The translations under genes and the position numbers were made by a program. Shown piece by piece: positions 7,255 to 13,520 of a stretch of 14,088 nucleotides of DNA. The notes beneath the pieces are model-generated. The model saw nothing but the letters and a program-made list of their open reading frames with translations, searched no databases and was not told the DNA's origin. The stretch covers positions 1 to 14,088 of the forward strand of contig JACRCJ010000205.1 in assembly GCA_016219075.1 (NCBI GenBank), in the 5' to 3' direction. The DNA is from Deltaproteobacteria bacterium. GTDB lineage: Bacteria; Desulfobacterota; GWC2-55-46. Each line of letters starts with the position of its first letter. Position 1 is the stretch's first letter.

Positions 7255-7306
7255 TGCTGACCTCCATTTTATATGGATCGTATACCGGCCTTTATACAAG
7301 GATACA

Positions 7307-9622
7307 TCAATTGCCTCCAAAGAGGCGGCCTCTGAACAACACGATCATGGCCGGGAGATATATCATGGTGAGTATGGCGCTCAGTAACATCATGCTCACG
7401 ATAAAGGCCCCGACGGTTATATAAGGAGTAAGCGGGGCGAAGAGCATGACAGAGAAGGCCGAGGCGAAAAGGACGGCGTTACGCATTATGCCCTTGCCCG
7501 GCCTTGCCGCCGTCCAGAGCAAAGCATTTACCAGCGATTCGGAGGAAGGGGTTCCGGTTTGCCCTGCCTCTTTCAGCCTCTGCCTGAGCCTGCTTATGAA
7601 GTGGATGGAAAAATCTACCGCCATTCCGAGGGACAGGCAGCTTAAGACGGCTATCGGCATGTCAAAGTCCTTGCCCATATATCCAACGGCGCCGTAGATA
7701 AGGAGTATCGTAAAAAGTAGCGGCGTATACCCGATGGCCGCCCATTTTACCGACCCGAAGTTGAAGGAGAGGATAACAAATATCACAACGAGGGCTATTA
7801 TAAACCCCTTGAGCATGTCCCACAGGACCTCGTCGTTCCAGACGAGGTTGAAATAAGCTATTCCGGCGGGCTTGAAAACGAGAGTCCCCGGGTTTTCCTG
7901 TTTGTATTCATCCACCGCCCTTAGGACGCTCCGCATGGCCTGGGCGTCCCAGGTCTTGAGTTGCACCCAGATGTTTGCCTTTCTGAATGGGTAGTCTACG
8001 ACGTTATCGAGGTCGGAGGGCTTTGCGGACATGCTGAAAAGGAAAAGGTACTGGCCTATCTCTTCTTTTGAGGAGGGGATAGTATCGTACTTGGGGTCGT
8101 CGTCGTGGAGTACCCTGTTTATCCTCTTCACGTAATCCACGACGGAGCTGGTCTTTCCGACCACGGGGACCTTTTCAAGGTGTCTCTGAAGCCCCTCAAT
8201 CTGCCTCATCGCCTCCGGGGTCTTTATGTACTCGTCCTCGTTTGAGACAGCGACCACGTAGCCGAGGGATGTGCCGCCGAGGGCCGTGTTCAGTACCGAG
8301 TCCGCCGTGCGGATGTCGCTATTGCTCTTAAACCACTCGACCATGTTGTTGTTGACGACGATCCTGGATATGCCTATGACCGATACGCCGAAGAGGATAA
8401 GACCTATGACGGCCGTGGCTTTGGGGCTATGCGCCCCGGCTGTGGCAAGGCCCCGTAAAAAACCTGACGACCCGCCGGCGGATATCTCCTCACCCACTGC
8501 TATCTTTTCAATGTTTTTTTCTTTGACAAAGGTGAACATCGCGGGGATGAAGCTGAAGCTCAAGACCCGCAAGGCCACCGTGCCGAAGGCCACCACCGCG
8601 CCGAAGACCTTTACAGGGACGATATCCATGAACATCAGCACGCCGAACCCCACGGCGGTGGCAAGAGCCGTATAACGCACGGGCCTTCCCACGGCCTTCA
8701 TGGTCTCGATTATGGCGGCCTTCTTGTCCCTTTTCTCCCTGTAGCGGAAATAGAACTCGTTGAAAATATGTATGCTGTCCGTTGCTATCGCCATGAGAAA
8801 GACCGGGGCCATGGAGCTCATGATATGGACCGGAAAGCCCAGGGCGATAAGAAGGCCCATCGACCAGACGATGCTAATCATTGCGTCCATCATGAGCGTG
8901 ACGGACAGAAACAGGTCCTTGAACATGAGATACCTGGCGACGAGCATGATACAGCCGGCGATGGGGGCGAAGACGGCCATGAGCTTGAACATCTCTGCCC
9001 CGAAGGTGTCCCTCGCTACCGGGTCTCCGGCAATATAGTATCTCTCGGGGCCGCCTTCTTTCTTTACTATCTCCGTAATCCTGTCGGCTATCGCCTTGCC
9101 GTTAGCGCCTTTTTCAAGGGGCGCGTAGATAGCGGTTGTCTTCCCGTCATCGGAGATTACGCGGCCCCTGAAAAGCGGGTTTTCCGTTAGCTCTTTTCTC
9201 AGGCCCCCCATTTCAGCCCGTGTAGCCGGGACCCCGGCCATGAGCGGGGCCACCTTCAGTACCCCGGCCTCGGCGGTAACGTTCGTGATGGTGGGAAGGG
9301 CGTTCACATCCCTTGCGGCCACGCCGTCAATCCTCAAGACCTCGTCCGTGATCCTCAATATTTTGCCGAGCGTCCTCTCGTTGAGGATGCCGTCGTCATT
9401 TACTATGCCGACGGCTATCGTATCCTCGTAAAGGCCGAAGGTCCTGTCCACCTCGTCGTTCCAGACCCTTACGTCCGAAGTCGGCGGGAGCATGTTCTTG
9501 GGGTTCGTATCCGTCTTTATTTTGGGGAACTGCGTAAGGAAACCGAGAGTGATAAGCACAACAATAGCGACGACGAGCCTGGGGCGACCGACCGAGAATT
9601 CGACAAGGGAAAATTTTTTCAT
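7307..9622 (-). CDS. RND superfamily exporter (COG1033/MMPL type)
   Basis: A 771-residue inner-membrane RND transporter of the MMPL/sterol-sensing-domain-like class. TM1 is near residues 14-32, followed by a periplasmic loop to about 205 and TM2-TM6 to about 365. The layout then repeats: TM7 near 400-418, a second loop, and TM8-TM12 from about 605 to 765. Charged residues in the transport helices sit where proton-relay aspartates occur: D282 in AIATDSIHIFNEF and D670 in LGMAVDFSIHFISRL. It should use the proton motive force to move a hydrophobic or amphipathic substrate. The adjacent LolA-like and DUF1302-like genes supply probable periplasmic and outer-membrane partners. The Shine-Dalgarno sequence is weak (GGGTG). 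It follows a methyltransferase remnant by 37 bases, downstream of sulfide:quinone oxidoreductase. The substrate is unknown. Confidence 0.92.
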   Translation of the reverse strand: MKKFSLVEFSVGRPRLVVAIVVLITLGFLTQFPKIKTDTNPKNMLPPTSDVRVWNDEVDRTFGLYEDTIAVGIVNDDGILNERTLGKILRITDEVLRIDGVAARDVNALPTITNVTAEAGVLKVAPLMAGVPATRAEMGGLRKELTENPLFRGRVISDDGKTTAIYAPLEKGANGKAIADRITEIVKKEGGPERYYIAGDPVARDTFGAEMFKLMAVFAPIAGCIMLVARYLMFKDLFLSVTLMMDAMISIVWSMGLLIALGFPVHIMSSMAPVFLMAIATDSIHIFNEFYFRYREKRDKKAAIIETMKAVGRPVRYTALATAVGFGVLMFMDIVPVKVFGAVVAFGTVALRVLSFSFIPAMFTFVKEKNIEKIAVGEEISAGGSSGFLRGLATAGAHSPKATAVIGLILFGVSVIGISRIVVNNNMVEWFKSNSDIRTADSVLNTALGGTSLGYVVAVSNEDEYIKTPEAMRQIEGLQRHLEKVPVVGKTSSVVDYVKRINRVLHDDDPKYDTIPSSKEEIGQYLFLFSMSAKPSDLDNVVDYPFRKANIWVQLKTWDAQAMRSVLRAVDEYKQENPGTLVFKPAGIAYFNLVWNDEVLWDMLKGFIIALVVIFVILSFNFGSVKWAAIGYTPLLFTILLIYGAVGYMGKDFDMPIAVLSCLSLGMAVDFSIHFISRLRQRLKEAGQTGTPSSESLVNALLWTAARPGKGIMRNAVLFASAFSVMLFAPLTPYITVGAFIVSMMLLSAILTMIYLPAMIVLFRGRLFGGN

Positions 9623-9659
9623 GGCAACACCCGACTAAGAGAATTTAGTTGGCTCGGAC

Positions 9660-9809
9660 TTACGCCTTTGTCGCAACCGCGGCCAGAAACGCTCCGGCTT
9701 CCCTTACGTCCGCCGTCGAGAAAACAAGCTCTCGCTCGAGCCTGTCTGAGGTCTTTCCGAGCGGCGTTTCATACCAGGAGTCATAGGCTTGCGGGTCCCA
9801 AAGGTCCAT
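9660..9809 (-). pseudogene. N-terminal remnant of a SAM-dependent methyltransferase
   Basis: A 49-residue frame begins at ATG 9809 and ends at TAA 9660-9662. Its first part, MDLWDPQAYDSWYETPLG followed by DRLERELVF, matches the usual N-terminus of small class I SAM methyltransferases (FDPxAYDxWYxTPLG...). In those proteins the glycine-rich SAM-binding motif follows soon after. Here the frame instead runs STADVREAGAFLAAVATKA and stops, so the catalytic core is missing. The most likely reading is an internal deletion that left the N-terminus and perhaps a few C-terminal residues. It lies 26 bases after sulfide:quinone oxidoreductase and 37 before the RND gene, so a former operon member was probably lost. 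A functional microprotein is possible but less likely. Confidence 0.6.
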
Positions 9810-9835
9810 AAAAATGTTCCGGGCTAACTCACAGG

Positions 9836-11089
9836 CTATTCAAGCTTCTTTATCTTCAACGCTTTGAGGATTGTTTTTTCATAGAACGGCTCGCTGATGC
9901 CTTTTTTCATTTTACGAAGGAAATATTTCTCGAACCCGACCTTGGCGAGGTGGACCCAGCGGCCCTTTTTTGCCCAGGTCACGTCGCGTGGCGGCATCTG
10001 CGGTATTGCCACGAATGCCACGCCGGTGTCGCCCATGTCCGCAAGGCAGACCGCGTTCCATGTGGCCTTTGCGGAAATGGCCTTTCCATCGATTGACGCC
10101 TTTATATTCTCTACCGCCGCGGCCACCATGCTCTCTATCATGAAGGCGGTCTTGGGAACGCCCACCGGGAGAGGCGTTGCCTCAACGGGAGCTATAGCGA
10201 TACAGACGCCTATGGCATATATATCCGGGTATCCGGGGGACCTCTGGAACTCATCCACCACAACGAACCCCTTGGGGTTGCAGAGTCCCTCGACCCCGGC
10301 TACGGCATCAACGCCCCTGAAGGCCGGGATTATCATGGCATAGCTGAAAGGAAGCTCTTTTTCGGCCTCATTAGGCGCCTCCACGATCATCTTTCCGTTC
10401 TCAACGCGCTTTATCCTTGTATTCGTTTGCCAGCTTATGTGCCTCTCCCGGAGTTCGTGCTCAAGGAGGCCCTTTGAGTCGCCCACGCCGGAGAGCCCCA
10501 TATGGCCGATGTACGGCTCCGGGGTGATGAAGGTCATGGGGACCTTTCTGCGGAGTTTCCTCTTCCGCAGATCGGCATCGAGGATGAAGGCGAACTCGTA
10601 GGCCGGGCCGAAACAGGAAGCGCCCTGCGCCGCGCCGACAACCACGGGGCCGGGGTTGTCGAGGAACTTCCGGTATTGCTCGAAGGCCTTTTCGGCATGG
10701 TCAACCGTGCAGACCGAGACGGTATGGCCCTCCGGCCCAAGGCCGGGAACGTCATCGAATGCCAGCTTGGGGCCTGTCGCTATCACAAGGTAGTCATAGG
10801 GCGCGACAGCGCCGGATGAGGTTGTTATCTCCTTTTTGACAGGGTCTATCCTGGCGGCGGCCCCGGCTACAAGTTTTATGCCCTTTTTCTCGAGCGACGG
10901 CCTGAGGGGAAAGCTAATGTCGCCCCTTGACCTCCAGCCTACCGCGACCCAGGGGTTGGATGGGACGAAATGGAAGGTATCGGTATTCGAGATTACGGTT
11001 ATCTCGTGCTCAGGCCCGAGAGCGGCCCTCATCTCGTAGGCCGCCGGTAGCCCGCCTGTGGAAGCGCCTATGATTACGACCTTTGCCAT
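9836..11089 (-). CDS. sqr: Sulfide:quinone oxidoreductase
   Basis: A 417-residue membrane-associated flavoprotein that oxidises sulfide to polysulfide or sulfur and passes electrons to quinone. The N-terminal FAD motif is VVIIGASTGGLPAAYEM. All three catalytic cysteines of the Acidithiobacillus-type enzyme have counterparts: C127 (SVCTVDHAEKA), C159 (QGASCFGPAYEF) and C348 (WNAVCLADMGD). The active-site histidines correspond to H131 and H196 (EPYIGHMG). The C-terminal GRWVHLAKVGFEKYF segment and following basic helices (377-417) match the amphipathic membrane anchor. GGAG precedes ATG 11089 by 6 bases. It lies 103 bases downstream of the V4R-like gene, with an ArsR regulator first in the series. 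That suggests control by sulfide, persulfide or redox state. The length is normal and no key residue is missing, so it should be active. Confidence 0.94.
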   Translation of the reverse strand: MAKVVIIGASTGGLPAAYEMRAALGPEHEITVISNTDTFHFVPSNPWVAVGWRSRGDISFPLRPSLEKKGIKLVAGAAARIDPVKKEITTSSGAVAPYDYLVIATGPKLAFDDVPGLGPEGHTVSVCTVDHAEKAFEQYRKFLDNPGPVVVGAAQGASCFGPAYEFAFILDADLRKRKLRRKVPMTFITPEPYIGHMGLSGVGDSKGLLEHELRERHISWQTNTRIKRVENGKMIVEAPNEAEKELPFSYAMIIPAFRGVDAVAGVEGLCNPKGFVVVDEFQRSPGYPDIYAIGVCIAIAPVEATPLPVGVPKTAFMIESMVAAAVENIKASIDGKAISAKATWNAVCLADMGDTGVAFVAIPQMPPRDVTWAKKGRWVHLAKVGFEKYFLRKMKKGISEPFYEKTILKALKIKKLE

Positions 11090-11192
11090 AATGATCTCCT
11101 TTAAGACACCCCGAAGACCTGCCCTTGGAATTAAAATCTCATGTTTTCGGTAAACCGGGGCTAATCACTTCCTGCCAATTTACAGTTATGAT

Positions 11193-11636
11193 TCACCTGG
11201 AAATCTTATATCTCAAGTAGCATTCACCGACAGGCCCGGGCTTTTCGCTGCCCGTGATCTCGATCTTCTTTTTTAAGGCTTTGCCCATTGCGGATTTCAC
11301 CATCTGGCTTATCGGGCACGAGCCCTTCTTGCCGCTGTTCCTCAGGATTTCGTTACCGCTGCAGATGTCGCAGCCCTTGACGTAAAGGCAGGCCGTGCCG
11401 TCTCCGTTGAATTCGAACCTGGCGATGTCGGAAAATCTGAAAGGCCCGCTCATATAGGCTTCGATGGCTTCTTTAAACCCGGCCGAATCCGCGGGCGGCT
11501 CCTTAAGCCTCTTCTGCCATGCGTTCGCAAGGTTGATTCCGATTTTGGCGTTATACTTCGGGGCGTCCTCGCCGAGCGCTTCAAATACCGCGGCATGGTA
11601 TGCTGCAAAGAACTCCCTGGAAAAATCGTGAGACAT
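11193..11636 (-). CDS. Cys-rich V4R-like small-molecule/metal-binding protein
   Basis: A 147-residue soluble protein without signal peptide or membrane helix. The C-terminal half resembles the V4R (4-vinyl-reductase-like) fold: CLYVKGCDICSGN (83-95), CPISQM (107-112), a helix (KSAMGKALKKK), then a final GECYLRYKI strand (137-145). Five cysteines (C83, C89, C92, C107, C139) cluster there and could bind a metal or sense thiol oxidation. Its gene starts 11 bases after the ArsR stop, with GGAGG 5 bases upstream, so the pair is co-translated. In methanogens an ArsR-type HTH and a V4R domain are fused in the redox regulator MsvR; this looks like an unfused version. A sensor or partner role for the ArsR protein is inference. 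Family assignment is moderate; a Cys-rich protein of another family is the alternative. Confidence 0.6.
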   Translation of the reverse strand: MSHDFSREFFAAYHAAVFEALGEDAPKYNAKIGINLANAWQKRLKEPPADSAGFKEAIEAYMSGPFRFSDIARFEFNGDGTACLYVKGCDICSGNEILRNSGKKGSCPISQMVKSAMGKALKKKIEITGSEKPGPVGECYLRYKISR

Positions 11637-11647
11637 AAAAACCTCCG

Positions 11648-11989
11648 TCAGAACTTCACTTTTTTTGTAAGCGATTGTTTTTCGTTAAGGTATTCAAAAA
11701 GCACCTCCCTCATTATGTCGCACGCGGTAATGACCTTTGGGTTTGCAAGGGAGTAGTGTATGCTGACCCCTTCACGCCTGCTTTTAAGTATGCCCTTGTT
11801 GCGCATTATGGCGAGGTGCTGCGAGGCGTTCGCGCTGGAGATGCCTATCTTATCCGCGATCTCGGTCGCCGAAAGCTCCTTGTCCCTCAGGGTGTTTAGT
11901 ATCTCAAGGCGCTTGGGGTTTGCGAGGCACTGGCAGATGCTTGCATGTATCTCGTAAATCTCTTTTGGTATGGAGTCTTTTGTGTACAT
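11648..11989 (-). CDS. ArsR-family transcriptional regulator (first gene of the sqr run)
   Basis: A 113-residue winged-helix repressor. The core runs from NPKRLEILNTL through ATEIADKIGISSANASQHL (recognition helix) to the wing SRREGVSIHYSLANP. Three cysteines could sense: C19 and C21 in SICQCLANP at the start of the fold, and C90 in ITACDIMREV in the last helix. Persulfide-sensing ArsR relatives (BigR/SqrR type) also use one cysteine early and one late in the fold and control sulfide oxidation genes. The resemblance is positional only, because the exact motif differs. It is the first gene of the minus-strand series leading to sqr and the RND set. It diverges from a second ArsR gene across a 235-base region with AT-rich palindromes. 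Confidence 0.9.
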   Translation of the reverse strand: MYTKDSIPKEIYEIHASICQCLANPKRLEILNTLRDKELSATEIADKIGISSANASQHLAIMRNKGILKSRREGVSIHYSLANPKVITACDIMREVLFEYLNEKQSLTKKVKF

Positions 11990-12023
11990 AAGGTCTCGCT
12001 CACCTCTTGGGATATTTTATTAT

Positions 12024-12070
12024 TTAATAAGTTTCTTAACTAATAAACACGATTTAACCTTTAGAGTCAA
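12024..12070 (-). promoter_or_regulatory. Promoter and imperfect operator of the ArsR/sqr series
   Basis: On the minus strand TTGACT (12065-12070) is followed by a 17-base spacer and TTTATT (12042-12047). An imperfect palindrome (12024-12047, centre AGTT-TCTT-AACT at 12030-12041) covers the -10 box and expected start site. Repressors of the ArsR family typically bind AT-rich palindromes at this place, so autoregulation is likely. Confidence 0.45.
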
Positions 12071-12176
12071 GCGGGGAAATTTTAATCGAGGGAGAAAGCG
12101 TTGTTTTTGAGTTATTCGGCCTTCTCAGAGGGCACCTTAATAATGAATATAGTAACAAACAGAAATCAATTGGCAG

Positions 12177-12226
12177 TTGACAGTGGAGCCCTGATAGGGT
12201 ATATAAGTACTTACTTAATTACTTAT
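12177..12226 (+). promoter_or_regulatory. Promoter and operator of the second ArsR gene
   Basis: TTGACA (12177-12182), a 17-base spacer and TATATA (12200-12205) form a good promoter; transcription would start near 12212. A perfect palindrome ATAAGTA-N10-TACTTAT (12203-12226) overlaps the -10 box, the start site and the first two bases of the ATG at 12225. The leader would be only about 13 bases and has no Shine-Dalgarno sequence. Confidence 0.6.
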
Positions 12227-12521
12227 GAAGAACGCCGCCGAACTATTCAAGATACTCTCCGTAGACAGGAGGATTGAGATAATCGAACTTCTCAAGAAGG
12301 ACCCTATGAGCGTTAATGTCATGGCCGAGGCCCTCGGTGTTACACAGTCCGCCGTCTCACAGCACTTAAGGGTGCTTAAGTCTGCGGGGCTCGTAAGCGA
12401 TGAGCGCCGGGGCTACTGGGTCTACTATTCGCTTAACCGCGAAGCCTTGGAGAGGTGCAGGCAGCGCCTGAACAAGTTATGCTCCTGCGGCTGTCGGGGC
12501 GGAGCTGCCGGGAGGAGGTAA
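12225..12521 (+). CDS. ArsR-family regulator with C-terminal CxCxC tail
   Basis: A 98-residue winged-helix repressor. The core is LFKILSVDRRIEIIELL, then the HTH MAEALGVTQSAVSQHLRVL (33-51) and the wing DERRGYWVYYSLN. The C-terminal helix carries C78 and a cluster C86-x-C88-x-C90 (KLCSCGC), a plausible soft-metal or thiol sensor, unlike the divergently encoded ArsR. The start at ATG 12225 has no Shine-Dalgarno sequence, and a palindrome runs into the start codon, so initiation is probably near-leaderless and self-repressed. A hairpin terminator overlaps its stop codon. The CopD-like gene that follows may share its regulation through a related palindrome at 12542-12561. Confidence 0.88.
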   Translation: MKNAAELFKILSVDRRIEIIELLKKDPMSVNVMAEALGVTQSAVSQHLRVLKSAGLVSDERRGYWVYYSLNREALERCRQRLNKLCSCGCRGGAAGRR

Positions 12522-12540
12522 CTCCCCTTTTTTTGTTTTT
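12510..12540 (+). terminator. Rho-independent terminator after second ArsR gene
   Basis: GGGAG (12510-12514) pairs with CTCCC (12522-12526) around a 7-base loop that contains the TAA stop (12519-12521). A T-rich tail TTTTTTTGTTTTT follows at 12528-12540. The stem is short but the tail is strong. It would partly separate this gene from the CopD-like gene. Confidence 0.55.
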
Positions 12541-12541
12541 A

Positions 12542-12561
12542 ATATAAGAAGATGCTTATAT
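12542..12561. promoter_or_regulatory. Palindrome upstream of CopD-like gene (possible operator)
   Basis: ATATAAG (12542-12548) and CTTATAT (12555-12561) form a perfect 7-bp-arm inverted repeat with a 6-base spacer. The following TATACTTAAATAAATA resembles the ATAAGTA/TACTTAT operator region at 12203-12226. TTAATATAAGAA also occurs twice, at 12539-12550 and 12615-12626, the second just before the ribosome site. ArsR binding is inference. Confidence 0.4.
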
Positions 12562-12640
12562 ACTTAAATAAATACGATAGAAGACAGGAGGCCTTGTCTG
12601 TTCAGGGAGGCCGATTAATATAAGAAAACAGGAGGGAATT

Positions 12641-13081
12641 ATGGCTGGTCTGGCGTTAAATTTCATTGTCTTTCTGCACCTGTTGTCATCGGTTGTCTGG
12701 ATAGGAGGGATAATCTTTACCCTCCTGATAGCCATCCCGGCATCAAAAGAGGTCCTGGGCGCAGATGCAGGCAAGCTCATGGGTGGGGTCTCAAAGAGGT
12801 TTACGCCTTTCGCGAATTACAGCATTCTGCTCCTTGTCATAACGGGGGTCTTTTTATCGTTCCTGCACAAAGGCTCGTATATGAGTGCGCCATTTTATTT
12901 GAAGACGGCGCTGGCCGTAACGATGATATCTATCCACTTTTACAGAGGCATTCTCCTGGCCCCGAAGATAGCAAGGTCAGAGCCGTCAAAGAAAGCATCC
13001 CTTCAGAAGTTTTCGCTTGCCCTGGTAAGGCTCAATCTGGCTCTCGGCGTTGCTGTATTATTTTTGGCGAAGATGGTCTAA
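12641..13081 (+). CDS. CopD-like four-helix membrane protein
   Basis: A 146-residue integral membrane protein with four predicted helices: about residues 5-31, 58-77, 84-106 and 124-143. The first helix has FLHLLSSVVWIGGIIF (H13, W20), a signature of CopD/YcnJ-type and related heme- or copper-linked membrane proteins. H99 in the third helix could be another ligand. AGGAGG just before ATG 12641 gives a strong ribosome site. It follows an ArsR regulator whose C-terminal CxCxC tail suggests metal sensing, so a role in copper or other metal handling is plausible. A distant HemJ-like or quinone-linked membrane protein is the alternative. The stop TAA is at 13079-13081 and no gene follows on this strand. 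Confidence 0.72.
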   Translation: MAGLALNFIVFLHLLSSVVWIGGIIFTLLIAIPASKEVLGADAGKLMGGVSKRFTPFANYSILLLVITGVFLSFLHKGSYMSAPFYLKTALAVTMISIHFYRGILLAPKIARSEPSKKASLQKFSLALVRLNLALGVAVLFLAKMV

Positions 13082-13191
13082 TAGTCTCCGAGGAATATAT
13101 CGTGTTCGAGGACGACCTAAAAAGCCTCGAATAAGGTTGCTCAATATCATTAGGAGAAAGCAAGTCATCTGACAGGCAAAGTGCGCGGCAT

Positions 13192-13209
13192 AAAAAATCC
13201 CGTGCGGGA
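13192..13209 (-). terminator. Minus-strand terminator downstream of tRNA fragment
   Basis: On the minus strand TCCC-GCAC-GGGA is followed directly by TTTTTT. It lies 56 bases past the CCA end of the tRNA-Leu fragment, where a tRNA gene's own terminator would be. It may be the ancestral tRNA terminator. The stem is short, so strength is uncertain. Confidence 0.45.
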
Positions 13210-13265
13210 AGAAGTGAGTTGAGAGTGAAAAGGGAAAGGACTAATTAATTCTAAATAGGAAAATC

Positions 13266-13320
13266 TGGTGCCGGAGGCGGGGGTCGAACCCGCACGACCT
13301 TGCGGTCACGGGATTTTGAG
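13266..13320 (-). pseudogene. 3' fragment of tRNA-Leu (integration att site)
   Basis: On the minus strand this is the last 55 bases of a class II tRNA-Leu. It runs from anticodon loop CTCAAAA (anticodon would be CAA) through the 3' anticodon stem TCCCG, a variable arm with intact GACC-GCAA-GGTC stem, a T-arm GCGGG-TTCGACC-CCCGC and acceptor strand CTCCGGC to A-CCA. All visible stems are intact, but beyond 13320 the 5' anticodon stem, D-arm and 5' acceptor strand are absent. The break falls exactly at the edge of the anticodon loop, a common crossover point for tyrosine integrases. It is therefore an att scar rather than a working tRNA. Element DNA should lie on the high-coordinate side. Confidence 0.85.
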
Positions 13321-13427
13321 GGCGATAAAGCCCAAAAACGTAACTCCCTGATTTGAGGCTTGATTTCCCGTTTTGCCTTGTGAAATAGGGGGTTGGAAGG
13401 TTTTCCAGGTAGTCCAAAGAGGCTACT

Positions 13428-13480
13428 GAGTCTAAAGACAGCCGCGAATTCTACTGCAAAATTAATACAATTCCCTGTTT
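13428..13480. repeat. Diverged 53-bp repeat, copy 2
   Basis: GAGTCTAAAGAC, then AATTCTACTGCAAAAT and TACAATT, match copy 1 at 4338-4390. It starts about 108 bases inside the element end defined by the tRNA fragment. That is a usual distance for integrase arm-type sites, and the TACAA-like motifs fit. No integrase gene is in the window, so this is inference. Confidence 0.55.
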
Positions 13481-13520
13481 GCATGGTGCTGTTGGATTAT
13501 TTTTGGTATTTCGAGAATAG

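Larger units (their letters stand above)
13082..13520. other. Non-coding junction region between islands
   Basis: These roughly 440 bases contain no convincing gene. They hold a hairpin TTCGAGG/CCTCGAA (13105-13111 with 13125-13131) downstream of the CopD-like gene, a minus-strand terminator (13192-13209), the tRNA-Leu 3' fragment (13266-13320) and a diverged repeat (13428-13480). The whole reads as a mobile-element attachment junction. Confidence 0.6.

Noticed and set aside
7255..7320. Upstream start for the LolA-like gene, overlapping the RND gene by 14 bases.
   Set aside because: It would bury the signal peptide behind 22 polar residues; ATG 7254 has GGAGG 6 bases upstream and gives a clean signal peptide.
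13266..13320. Functional tRNA-Leu gene.
   Set aside because: Only the 3' 55 bases are present; no D-arm or 5' acceptor strand follows on the high-coordinate side.
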